NCBI RefSeq assembly: GCF_029223485.1
Contig: NZ_JARHTP010000038.1
Span: 1-43,801 of the forward strand
Direction of reading: 5' to 3'
Length of the DNA stretch: 43,801 nucleotides
Source of the DNA: Streptomyces coacervatus
Lineage (GTDB): Bacteria > Actinomycetota > Actinomycetes > Streptomycetales > Streptomycetaceae
Made by a program: the position numbers and the translations under genes. Below the pieces are notes generated by a model. The model did no database searches, was not told the origin of the DNA, and was given only the letters and a program-made list of their open reading frames with translations. Below are positions 7,770 through 14,744 of the stretch, piece by piece. Within the stretch, counting starts at the first letter, position 1, and each line of letters starts with the position of its first letter.

Positions 7770-7958
7770 ATGCGTACTTTCCGTTTTGCTGCCGCGGCAG
7801 CGATGCCCCTGATCCTTGCTGTCACCACCGCCCTCGTCGGTTCCGAGCAGACTGCGACTCACACGCATGCACCTCGCGCTGCCCAAGTGAACGGGGAAGT
7901 CGACTTCAACATGCCCGTCACCATCAACATCTACCTCGACGCCAACGTCAACGTGTGA
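7770..7958 (+). CDS. Small secreted peptide of unknown function
   Basis: The product is 62 aa: MRTFRFAAAAAMPLILAVTT begins a clear Sec signal peptide, with likely cleavage near residue 30 after an Ala-rich stretch. The mature part is only about 30 residues (ends PVTINIYLDANVNV) and alternates hydrophobic and polar residues like a beta strand. AGGGAGGA at 7755-7762 is an excellent ribosome binding site, which is the main reason to believe the gene. Such small, strand-forming secreted peptides may act at the cell surface, but no known family was recognised. Confidence 0.6.
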   Translation: MRTFRFAAAAAMPLILAVTTALVGSEQTATHTHAPRAAQVNGEVDFNMPVTINIYLDANVNV

Positions 7959-8050
7959 ACTGCCGGTGCTGATCCCGAGGTGGGGGAACGTCCACCTGGA
8001 TCGCTGCTGGGCCGAGCCTATGCGCCAGCGGGCGGGTTGAAGGAGCTCCA

Positions 8051-8358
8051 ATGCCCTGGCAGTGGAACGTCGTCCCGCAGCGCTACGCCCACATGGTCAC
8101 CAAAGGGCTGCCCGCCGGCCAGGTCGACCAGGGCCGGGGCGCGGTGAGCGACAGGAGCTTCGCCCGCTGCTCGACAGTTACGCCAACACGCCGATGCTCG
8201 TGATCAACGGCGCTGACGACGTACACGTACCCCGGCACGACACGCTTGTCTTCGACGGCCGCCGCGACACAGAGCTCCGCCTCCAGCCCGACGGAGAAGA
8301 AATCCTCGACCGGAACCGGCAGCACCTCCGCGATCGCGTGCACAGCCGGGATCTGTGA
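8051..8358 (+). pseudogene. Alpha/beta hydrolase (FrsA-like) C-terminal remnant
   Basis: Two frames carry pieces of one protein. From ATG 8051, MPWQWNVVPQRYAHMVTKGLP is read; after a shift near 8130-8150, the next frame gives LRPLLDSYANTPMLVINGAD, then DVHVPRHDTLVFDGRRDTE. The second piece matches the Asp-loop region of alpha/beta hydrolases, close to FrsA-type esterases. The catalytic Ser and the terminal His are missing. It is a frameshifted relic, not a working gene. Confidence 0.55.
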
Positions 8359-8639
8359 AGGATCCACGCCTCGGAGGGCGACCGCCGGCTCCTCAACATG
8401 GTGCCTGTCAACGCGCTCGTCGTGGTTGAGCTGTATGGCCAGGCATAGTACGTAGCAGGCCGGCGTCGTCTAGGCGTCGTGGCCAGGGCAGGCTCGAACC
8501 CGCCCTTGAGCAAGACCGCAGCGCAGCGCTCCCGCAGCGCTATCGCGTTGGGGTCTATGGAGGATCTGCTCGGCCAGCAGTCAGGCGGCGTTCCCGCACC
8601 GCCCGCGGTGCGTGCTGCCAGCACACCGAGGCGAGCTCC

Positions 8640-9335
8640 CCGTATTCCAGCCGCACCAAGCCGAACACGCGGGGGGCCGGCGCGACTCTGCTGGACACCT
8701 ACGAGGCCGAGCGGCAGCCGATCGCCGCCGGGGTCCTGGGGCTGTCCACCGAGAAGTGGGGCGGCATCGCCAAGCTCGACCCGTCGAGCATGAAGCGCGG
8801 CAAGGACGAACAGCAGCTCGCCCTGACCTACTACGGCGGCCCGCTCGCCCCCACCGACCGGGACAGCACCAGCACACTGCGCGTGGGAGACCGCGCTCCG
8901 GACGCCCGGTTGCTCGGTGCCCACGGCGCCGAGACCCGGCTGTTCGACGTCTTGCGCGGGCCGGACTTCACCGCCATCGCCTACGGCCCCGGTGCCGCCC
9001 GGGACCTCGAAAACCTCGACTGGCCGACGGCGGGTGCCCAGCTGAAGCGGCTCGCCGTCGGATCGGCCGCAGGCGACGGCCGCACCTTCTCCGACCCCGA
9101 GAACACGCTTCAGAGTGCCTACAGTCTGACTGGCGACACATTGCTGCTGATCCGTCCCGACGGCTACATCGGGCACATCGCCACCCGGGACTTCCTCACC
9201 ACCACTCAAACCGCCGCACGGGCAATGACACCGCAGGCAAAGAACCGCACCATGTCCCGGCAGAGCCGCCCCTCCCCCAATTCGGGGGCCACTGAAAGAG
9301 CCGCACTCACCGGGCCCGGGCCAAACCGTCCCTGA
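8640..9335 (+). pseudogene. FAD-dependent aromatic monooxygenase, C-terminal remnant
   Basis: The frame from about 8640 to 9335 reads GAGATLLDTYEAERQPIAAG, the motif that closes the FAD domain of PHBH-type hydroxylases, and continues into the thioredoxin-like C-terminal domain (LRVGDRAPDARLLGAHG ... LLLIRPDGYIGHIATRDF). This layout is typical of Streptomyces aromatic polyketide oxygenases and of MhpA-like enzymes. The N-terminal two thirds, with the FAD-binding GxGxxG and the GD motif, are gone. An internal ATG at 8790 could start a 181-aa thioredoxin-like protein, but this is likely debris. Confidence 0.75.
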
Positions 9336-9535
9336 CAGGGCTCCGCACCCTGCGTCCCGGCCTGCACCACACCGTGACCCCACAGGCCCGAAGCCCTTGA
9401 CCACACAGCCTTCGTCTTCAGGCGAGTGACTCCGTGGCATCCGGCCACGGAGCCTCCGCAAAAACCCGTTGGCTGACCACGGCGACCACTGCTAACTTCC
9501 CAGAGGCCGTGCGAGAGAACGAGGAGGTGGTACCC

Positions 9536-9589
9536 GTGAACACAGTATCGACATGGGTGCTCCCCTCCGGGGTCACGGTCGGGCGATAG
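9536..9589 (+). CDS. Possible 17-residue leader peptide
   Basis: GTG 9536 opens a frame reading MNTVSTWVLPSGVTVGR and then TAG. It is preceded by GAGGAGGTGG at 9521-9530, one of the best ribosome binding sites in the window, at normal distance. The stop codon lies 45 bases before the next gene's ATG, with a hairpin between. This layout suggests a translated leader. It could equally be the decayed start of a lost gene. Confidence 0.4.
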   Translation: MNTVSTWVLPSGVTVGR

Positions 9590-9595
9590 GTCGTC

Positions 9596-9622
9596 CGGGA
9601 GCGCCGTTCAAGCGCACTCCCG
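9596..9622 (+). promoter_or_regulatory. Hairpin between leader ORF and hydrolase start
   Basis: CGGGAG plus CGC pairs with GCG and CTCCCG, leaving a CA bulge and a 7-nt loop. The right arm ends at the first base of the GAAAGG ribosome binding site of the gene at 9635. Folding could therefore limit ribosome access, and a ribosome stalled on the leader ORF could change that. Confidence 0.4.
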
Positions 9623-9634
9623 AAAGGCACGACC

Positions 9635-10357
9635 ATGCAATTCACTTCCGAACAGCGCCTCGACGACGGCGTCCTAGAGCGCGAATTCACCCTCGGCGAG
9701 ATCCCCGGCACCCTGTGGACACCAGGATCCGCCGCACCGGCCCCGCTGATCCTGATGGCCCACAACAACGGCCTGCCCAAGGGGCAATCCCGGCTGGTGG
9801 CCCGCGGCCGGCACACCGCGGCGTCCGGCTACGCGGTGGCCACCATCGACGCCGCCGGGTGCGGCGACCGGCCCCGTTCCGCCGCTGACGAACAGGCCCG
9901 CGCCGAACTCCGCCGGGCGATGCAGGCCGGCGAACCGGTCGACGAGATCTTCGAGTCCCTCGTCGGCCCGCTGGTCGAAAAGGCGGTCCCGGAATGGCGG
10001 ACCACTCTGGACGCCCTCCTTGCGCTGCCCGAGATCGGCGGCCCGGTCGGGTACTCGGGGTGGATGGCCCTCGGCATCCGGCTCGCGGTGGTCGAGCCGC
10101 GCATCGCCGCCGCCGGCTTCTTCGCCGGGGGGTTCGTGCCCCGCGCCCAGCGCGAGGAGGCCCGGCAGGTCACCATTCCGCTGCTGCTCCTGCTGCAGTG
10201 GGACGACGAGGGGAACCCCCGGCAGCGCGCCCTGGACGTGTTCGACGCCTTCGGCACCAAGGAGAAGACGCTGCACGCCAATATGGGCGGGCACGTCGGC
10301 ACCCCGTGGTTCGAAGGGGAGGACGCGAACCGGTTCTACGGCCGACACCTGAAGTGA
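9635..10357 (+). CDS. Alpha/beta hydrolase (dienelactone-hydrolase-like)
   Basis: The 240-aa product is a cytoplasmic alpha/beta hydrolase. The nucleophile elbow is VGYSGWMALG with Ser 141. The form is G-x-S-x-W, where the last Gly of the usual G-x-S-x-G is Trp. The acid is probably Asp 190 or 191 (LLLQWDDEGNP) and the base His 220 (NMGGHVGTPWF). An early strand reads PLILMAHNNGLPKG, in place of the usual HG oxyanion loop. ATG 9635 has GAAAGG upstream. It lies directly after a possible leader peptide and hairpin. The substrate is unknown; dienelactone hydrolases and BAAT-like esterases share this fold. Confidence 0.8.
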   Translation: MQFTSEQRLDDGVLEREFTLGEIPGTLWTPGSAAPAPLILMAHNNGLPKGQSRLVARGRHTAASGYAVATIDAAGCGDRPRSAADEQARAELRRAMQAGEPVDEIFESLVGPLVEKAVPEWRTTLDALLALPEIGGPVGYSGWMALGIRLAVVEPRIAAAGFFAGGFVPRAQREEARQVTIPLLLLLQWDDEGNPRQRALDVFDAFGTKEKTLHANMGGHVGTPWFEGEDANRFYGRHLK

Positions 10358-10369
10358 GGCCGGGCCGTC

Positions 10370-10414
10370 AGGCCGACAGGCCGACAGGCCGACAGCAGAC
10401 GATAGGCGATAGGC
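10370..10414. repeat. Two short tandem repeats
   Basis: AGGCCGAC occurs three times in a row at 10370-10393, and GATAGGC twice at 10401-10414. They lie between the hydrolase stop and a headless LysR fragment, where a recombination joint is likely. Confidence 0.7.
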
Positions 10415-10422
10415 GGTGTCAG

Positions 10423-10665
10423 CGTCAGCTGGAGTACTTCCTCGCGCTCTGTGAGGCGGACTCCTTCAGCGGGGCGGCTGCGTGGCTCTATGTCACGCAG
10501 CCCTCCCTCTCCCAACAGATCGGGGCTCTGGAGAAAGAGCCGGGCGCGGCTCTGCCGGAGCGTGGCAGGCAGGGGGTGACGCTGACCCCCGCCGGCCGGG
10601 TCTTCCTGCCGCGGGCGCAGGACGTCGTCCGCGCTGTTCAGGACGCCCAGGACTCGGTCGCGAGG
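10423..10665 (+). pseudogene. LysR-type regulator, N-terminal HTH remnant
   Basis: Translation gives RQLEYFLALCEADSFSGAAA, then WLYVTQPSLSQQIGALE and GVTLTPAGRVFLPRAQDVV. This is the winged HTH of LysR-type regulators (the TQPSLSQQI recognition helix is clear). No start codon lies in frame at the right place, and the effector-binding domain is missing: after about 10665 the frame loses all similarity. Confidence 0.75.
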
Positions 10666-10996
10666 TGGTCGAGGGGTCACACCGCCGGGTCCTCGAAGAA
10701 GCCATGCGTAGTGGTCAGGGCGACATCGCGGTCTTCCGCGACCCGAGCCGTGGGAAGGGCCGCGCGTTCAGCAGAAAGCTCCCTTCCCAACTGGCCGAAC
10801 GCTACCGGGACTTGCTCACGTCCCTGGAGCTGCCGCCGACCGCGGAGCGGGATCTGCCCGAGGAAGCGCTCCGCTCCCAGGCCTTGCCCGAGCGGCCACG
10901 CCGCTCTTTCCTGCGACACCCTCCGGTACAAATGGAGTCCCGGCTTGACAACCACCTCACCCCGACCGGGTACCGGACCCAGGGGTTTCACCTGTT
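10666..10996. other. Non-coding or decayed stretch
   Basis: About 330 bp between the LysR remnant and the MFS gene. One plus frame from ATG 10704 (MRSGQGDIAVFRDPSRGKG) has a passable codon pattern for some 85 codons but runs into the MFS gene and matches no family I know. Confidence 0.35.
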
Positions 10997-12214
10997 TCAA
11001 GGCGATACGGAGCGCCGCCGCGAGTGCTGCTGCGGCGCCCTGACCGGCCCGACCACGGTGGCGCGCCCGCCGTGGGCGAGGGCCGCGGCGAGGAGTTGGG
11101 CCGTGAGGGCGGTCAGGGCGGTGCCCTGCCAGCCGAGCAGGTCGAGGAGGGGCGCGGCAGAGGCGGTGCCGAGGGCGCCGATGGCGAAGTACAGGACCAG
11201 GTAGACGCTGCTGAGACTGCCGGACCGGTGGGGGTCGATGGCGATGATGCGGCTCTGGTTGGCGGCCTGGGCGGCGAAGCAGCCGGCGTCGAAGAGGGCC
11301 AGGCCGAGGACGGTGAGCGGCAGGGAATCCAGGCCGGAGACCAGCAGAAGAGTGCCTGCCGCCGCAATGAGCATGCTGACGGTGATCACCGTCCGGGGCG
11401 CGTACCGGTCGGTGAGGCGACCGGTGAGCGGGAGGGCGGCGAAGCCGAGGAGACCCGCCAGGCCGTACAGGCCGATGGCGGTGGAGGTCAGGGAGTGGGG
11501 CGGCTCGGCCAGGGTGAGGGTGAGGGCGACCCAGATCAGGTTGAAGGCGAAGTACCAGAAGCCTCCGGTGGCCACCGCGCGGCGCAGCGGCGGGTGTTGG
11601 CGCAGGAGCGGAAGCAGTACGGCGAAGGTGACCCGGTAACGCTGGGGCGCGTCGGGGCGCTGCCGGGGCAGGCGAATGGCGGCGACGAGCGCGCCGAGGA
11701 GGGCGAGGGCGGCGAAGACGAGGAGCATCCGCCGCCAACCGATCAGGTCGGCGAGAGTTCCGCCGGCGAGGCGGCTGAGCAGTATCCCGGCCGACATACC
11801 GGCAGCAACTGTTGCAACCCCTTTGGCCCGATGGGCAGTTGGGGCATGGCGCCCGGCGATGTTGCTCGCCTGGGCGGCGACGCCGGCGGCCGCGCCGATC
11901 AAGACGTACGCGACGAGGAGGACGGGCGCTGAGGGTGCGGCCGCGGCGAGGGTGAGACCGGCGGCCAGGGCCGTGAGCTGAGCGGCGACCAGGCGGTTCG
12001 CGGCGACGTGGTCGGTGAGGGGCAGCAGGACGGCGAAGCCCGCCATGCAGCCGATCAGCGCGGCGGTCGGCACGAGGCCGATCACGGAGAGCGGGACGTC
12101 CAGGTCTGCGGCGACCTCGGCGAGTACTGGCTGGAGGGCGTAGTTGTTGGCGATTGCCCCGCCCGCGATCGCAGCCAGCAGGAACGTACCGCCGCGGGAC
12201 ATCGCGCCGGTCAC
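10997..12214 (-). CDS. MFS transporter (drug-efflux or amino-acid exporter type)
   Basis: The product of about 405 aa has twelve predicted membrane segments. An early helix carries NNYALQPVLAEVAADL, and the loop 2-3 region reads LLPLTDHVAANRLV in place of the usual G-x-L-x-D-R-x-G-R-K. The second half has GRLTDRYAPRTVI between helices 8 and 9, which is the repeat of that motif. GTG 12214 would overlap the stop of the upstream regulator by four bases (GTGA), suggesting translational coupling; ATG 12202 is the alternative. The upstream XRE-cupin gene probably controls it. The substrate is not predictable. Confidence 0.85.
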   Translation of the reverse strand: MTGAMSRGGTFLLAAIAGGAIANNYALQPVLAEVAADLDVPLSVIGLVPTAALIGCMAGFAVLLPLTDHVAANRLVAAQLTALAAGLTLAAAAPSAPVLLVAYVLIGAAAGVAAQASNIAGRHAPTAHRAKGVATVAAGMSAGILLSRLAGGTLADLIGWRRMLLVFAALALLGALVAAIRLPRQRPDAPQRYRVTFAVLLPLLRQHPPLRRAVATGGFWYFAFNLIWVALTLTLAEPPHSLTSTAIGLYGLAGLLGFAALPLTGRLTDRYAPRTVITVSMLIAAAGTLLLVSGLDSLPLTVLGLALFDAGCFAAQAANQSRIIAIDPHRSGSLSSVYLVLYFAIGALGTASAAPLLDLLGWQGTALTALTAQLLAAALAHGGRATVVGPVRAPQQHSRRRSVSP

Positions 12215-12801
12215 GGCCGCACTCCACGAGCGAGCACGACCACGTAACGGCACTCCGCCTGTGTGGTGTTGGCGAAGACGCGCTCGGTGGGCTCGCCGAG
12301 CTCGATGGTGTCGCCTGAGGCGAGTTCATGGACCGTATCGCCGTCGTGGAAGGTGAGCCGCCCGTCGAGGACCCAGACCACCTGCCGAACGAAGGCGAAG
12401 GCCGCGGCCGGATAGGGGACGCGAGCACCGGGCGGCAGCCGGATCTCGGCGATCTCGGCGGGGAAGTCCGGGCCGGCGATCTGCCGCCGCCGGTAGCCGG
12501 TCGCGGGGTCGGTCCACTCTGCGGCCTCCGCCCCGCGGCGCACCCCCGCCGTCGCATACGGATCGTCCTGCGCGCCCTCGGCCAGCGCGAGCAGCGAGGC
12601 GACACTCAGCTGGAACGCCGCCGACAGCTTCCCCAGCACCACCGCCGTCGGACTGCTCTCCCCGCGCTCGATCCGGCTGATCATCGCCTGCGAGACCCCG
12701 GACACCTCCGCCAGCTGGGCCAGCGTCCAGCGACGGCGCTCCCGCTCGGCGCGGATGCGGGTGGCGATCTGCCTCACCAGGGGATCTACTATATTGGACA
12801 T
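12211..12801 (-). CDS. XRE-family regulator with C-terminal cupin
   Basis: The 196-aa product has an N-terminal HTH (RRWTLAQLAEVSGVSQAMIS, then RIERGESSPTA, about residues 20-60) and a C-terminal cupin (about 110-190, PYPAAAFAFVRQVVWVLDGR, then GDTIELGEPTERVF) that would bind a small ligand. ATG 12801 lies inside a perfect dyad (12790-12813), so the protein probably represses itself and also affects the divergent GNAT gene whose first possible ATG overlaps this one. The first codons after ATG include the rare AAT, ATA and GTA, as if the operator dictated the codons. It is followed by the coupled MFS gene. Confidence 0.9.
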   Translation of the reverse strand: MSNIVDPLVRQIATRIRAERERRRWTLAQLAEVSGVSQAMISRIERGESSPTAVVLGKLSAAFQLSVASLLALAEGAQDDPYATAGVRRGAEAAEWTDPATGYRRRQIAGPDFPAEIAEIRLPPGARVPYPAAAFAFVRQVVWVLDGRLTFHDGDTVHELASGDTIELGEPTERVFANTTQAECRYVVVLARGVRP

Positions 12802-12813
12802 GACTCCAATATA
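12790..12813. promoter_or_regulatory. Operator dyad over the XRE start codon
   Basis: TATATTGGA at 12790-12798 and its exact complement TCCAATATA at 12805-12813 are separated by CATGAC. This A+T-rich 24-bp dyad stands out in GC-rich DNA. The XRE start codon (12799-12801, minus strand) lies in its centre. It is very likely the site bound by the XRE protein. Confidence 0.75.
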
Positions 12814-12832
12814 CGAGAGAAGGGGCGGGGCT

Positions 12833-13321
12833 GTGACGGTCCGCTCGGCCCGCCCCGAGGACGCGAAGGCGATCCGCGCGATTCGCAACCACGCGATCGA
12901 GCACTCCACGGCACTGTGGACCACCACCCAGCAGTCCCCCGCCGAGGCCGAGGCATGGCTGGCCGCACACCTGGAGCGCGGCTCTGCGTTCGCGGCCGAA
13001 GTCGAGGGCGAGGTGGCCGGGTTCGCGGTCTACGGACCGTGGCGGGAGCTCGACGGATACCGGCACACCGTGGAGGACTCGGTCTACGTGCGCGACGGCC
13101 GCCACGGCCTCGGCATCGGCTCCGCGCTGCTCGCCGCGCTGATCGCCGGGGCGCGCGAGGCCGGCCACCACGTCGTGATCGCGGACATCGAGGCCGGGAA
13201 CACCGCCTCGATCCGGCTGCACGAACGCTTCGGCTTCCAGCACGTGGGCACGGTGCAGGAGGTCGGCACCAAGTTCGGCCGCCGGCTCGACCTGACGATC
13301 ATGCGCCTGCCCCTGTCCTGA
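12833..13321 (+). CDS. GNAT acetyltransferase (phosphinothricin-acetyltransferase-like)
   Basis: The 162-aa product has the pattern of Pat/Bar/MnaT-type N-acetyltransferases: TVRSARPEDAKAIRAIRNHA, then IEHSTALWTTT near the start, YGPWRELDGYRHTVEDSVYV in the middle, and the acetyl-CoA loop GRHGLGIGSALL (R-x-x-G-x-G). The C-terminus has the usual NTASIRLHERFGFQHVGT. GTG 12833 is preceded by a purine-rich GAGAAGGGGCGGGG; an ATG at 12800 is in frame but lies inside the operator. Relatives acetylate methionine sulfoximine, phosphinothricin or amino acids. Divergence from the XRE-MFS pair suggests shared control and perhaps a joint detoxification role, which is an inference. Confidence 0.9.
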   Translation: MTVRSARPEDAKAIRAIRNHAIEHSTALWTTTQQSPAEAEAWLAAHLERGSAFAAEVEGEVAGFAVYGPWRELDGYRHTVEDSVYVRDGRHGLGIGSALLAALIAGAREAGHHVVIADIEAGNTASIRLHERFGFQHVGTVQEVGTKFGRRLDLTIMRLPLS

Positions 13322-13370
13322 CCGGCGAAGGTTCTTCAGCACGAACCCAAGGGTGCGATGCCCCGATTCT

Positions 13371-13541
13371 TCAGAACCAGTGCAGGCAGTGCGGGGATCG
13401 CTCGACGCGGAAGAGTGCATCAGCGAGGGCGGCTGCGCCCGGGCGGTGGGCCCGGATGTGTCCTGCACGCACGAGCGCGCTCGGGGCTGTGCCGCCGAGG
13501 TAGACCGAGCCCAGATCGCTCACGTCCAGCGGTTGCCGGCG
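13371..13541 (-). pseudogene. Eis-like acetyltransferase, C-terminal remnant
   Basis: Minus-strand translation gives LDVSDLGSVYLGGTAPSALV, then RAGHIRAHRPGAAALADALF and HCLHWF before TGA (13371-13373). This matches the C-terminal sterol-carrier-like domain end of Eis-type GNAT enzymes. The frame is closed upstream by a TGA and the catalytic domains are missing. Confidence 0.6.
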
Positions 13542-13573
13542 TCAGTCGCGGCCCCCGATGTCGTCCGCACCGT

Positions 13574-13831
13574 TCAGCCCAGTTCCAAGTGCCCGACGTC
13601 CCCGCGGATGGCGCCGTCCGTCAGGCCCGCCGAGGCCCGCGCGAGGACGAACCCGGACAGGATGTCGGTTTCGAACACCTCCAGCTCTTCCGCCGACGCA
13701 GGAGGCCAGTGCTCGCGCAGGTCCCGTACGACCACGGGCGCCAACCCGAGGCTCCTCGCCTTCGGCCCGACTGTGGATCGGTCGGACAAAGTGGGAGCGC
13801 TTCGCACACACGGCGAGAGCAGACTCCGCAA
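13574..13831 (-). pseudogene. Tyrosine-integrase-like N-terminal fragment
   Basis: The 85-codon minus frame reads LGLAPVVVRDLREHWPPASA, then FETDILSGFVLARASAGL and IRGDVGHLEL. This looks like the N-terminal, DNA-arm-binding region of Streptomyces integrase-type proteins ('ETDVLAGFVLARASAGL ... IRGD ... HLE'). The catalytic domain is absent. It shares this neighbourhood with other truncated genes. Confidence 0.5.
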
Positions 13832-13912
13832 CTGGACAGCCTCGTCCCGGAGCTACGACGCCGCGGCGTCCCCCGCGACCACCTGCACGCCGAGCACTTC
13901 GCGTTCCGCTGA
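13823..13912 (+). pseudogene. Possible oxidoreductase C-terminal tail
   Basis: The last codons of one plus frame read LVPELRRRGVPRDHLHAEHFAF before TGA (shown in part: RGVPRDHLHAEHFAF). Such an end is usual for NAD(P)H-dependent reductases of the ferredoxin-reductase fold, where 'GV-P-x-x-x-I-H-x-E-x-F' closes the protein. Only about 29 residues remain and upstream sequence overlaps the integrase remnant on the other strand. Confidence 0.3.
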
Positions 13913-14189
13913 CCCGCGAAGGAGGGAGCCACGAACAGCTCCTCCCCGGCGGCTGGAGCGGCCCTGGACGGATAGGCCCTCCCAACCAGCCACGCAACCA
14001 CGGCAGTTGGCACCCGAAGACCCAAGCCCACGGCCGCGACTCGCGCGGCAGGCACCTCGGCGCGGGCGATGACGGCGTCCTGGCGCGGACGATGACGGCG
14101 TCCCGGATCCGCCCCTTCGACCCGAACCGCGCCTTCGGCACCCCTGGCTGCGCGAGCAGCTGCCGGCGGCGACTCCACAACCGACCCTG
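13913..14189. other. Gene-free stretch
   Basis: No gene could be supported on either strand. Several long frames cross it, but they are low-complexity Arg/Pro/Gly translations typical of wrong frames in GC-rich DNA. Confidence 0.4.
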
Positions 14190-14708
14190 CTAGGAGCTTT
14201 TCGCCGCCCGAGCCCGATGAGCCGCGACCGTCGTCCGGCTCGCGCACGCATTGGAGCAGAACCGGCGCGTCCGGTTGCGTGACTGGTCCACGAAGTAGTT
14301 TCCGCACCCGGCCGCGGCGCACCGCCCCAGCGTCACCGCCGGTTCCCCGGCCGCGATCAGGGCGAGTTGGGCGGCCATCAGCTGGCCGGCCCAGCGCTTC
14401 GCCGGGGTGCCGTTGCGGCTGAAGTGGATGTGCCAGCCGCCGAGGCCGTCGTGGTCGGACAGGTGCATGTCCGGCGGATACTCGCGCAGCAGGCGGTGTA
14501 CGGCGTCGGGGGCGGCGCCGTCGACCGACTGCGCCAGGGCCGTTCGCACGAGGTCCGGCAGCTCGCCGTAGTCGCCGCCCGGCGGCGCAGTGACCTCGTG
14601 CTCCGCGAAGAACGTGGCGACCAGTTCGCCGTGCTGGTCGAGGGTCCCGGTATTGGCCAGCTCGACAGCCAGTCGCGTCACGTTCCCAATGTAGTCACCG
14701 TACTTCAC
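14190..14708 (-). CDS. CGNR zinc finger protein
   Basis: The 172-aa product has the two-part structure of the family. The N-terminal ABATE-like domain begins VTRLAVELANTGTLDQHGE. The C-terminal finger holds RCAAAGCGNYFVDQSRNRTR and then RFCSNACASRTTVAAHRAR, with four Cys (C-x5-CGN ... C-x3-C) and the S-R-N-R-x-R-R signature. The family is seen as DNA-binding regulators in actinobacteria. GTG 14708 starts it. The divergent gene at 14745 starts only 36 bases away, and ATGTAG motifs in and around the gap may be its binding sites. The domain call is secure, its targets are inferred. Confidence 0.92.
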   Translation of the reverse strand: MKYGDYIGNVTRLAVELANTGTLDQHGELVATFFAEHEVTAPPGGDYGELPDLVRTALAQSVDGAAPDAVHRLLREYPPDMHLSDHDGLGGWHIHFSRNGTPAKRWAGQLMAAQLALIAAGEPAVTLGRCAAAGCGNYFVDQSRNRTRRFCSNACASRTTVAAHRARAAKSS

Positions 14709-14740
14709 TTGACCACCTACATCGCCGCTCCTAATGTAGG
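14689..14740. promoter_or_regulatory. Divergent promoter with three ATGTAG motifs
   Basis: ATGTAG occurs at 14690-14695 and 14734-14739, and its complement at 14717-14722. The last two form CCTACAT - 11 nt - ATGTAGG. TAATGT at 14732-14737 fits a -10 box (TAnnnT) seven bases before ATG 14745, so the gene on the right may be transcribed without a leader. The repeats are good candidates for binding by the CGNR protein. Confidence 0.5.
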
Positions 14741-14744
14741 CGCC

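Larger units (their letters stand above)
9336..9634. other. Leader region of the dienelactone-hydrolase-type gene
   Basis: No full gene. It contains a 17-codon leader ORF at 9536-9589 and a hairpin at 9596-9622, listed separately. The first 200 bp show nothing recognisable. Confidence 0.4.

Noticed and set aside
8480..8510. A second T-arm-like string (GGCTCGAACCCGCC)
   Set aside because: Stem pairing fails after one or two bases and no cloverleaf can be built.
10704..11000. Possible small gene starting MRSGQGDIAVF
   Set aside because: No ribosome binding site, no homology, and the frame runs on into the antisense of the MFS gene.
13542..14180. Long overlapping frames on both strands between the GNAT and CGNR genes
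   Set aside because: Their translations are low-complexity Arg/Pro/Ser stretches; only the short remnants listed show real protein pattern.
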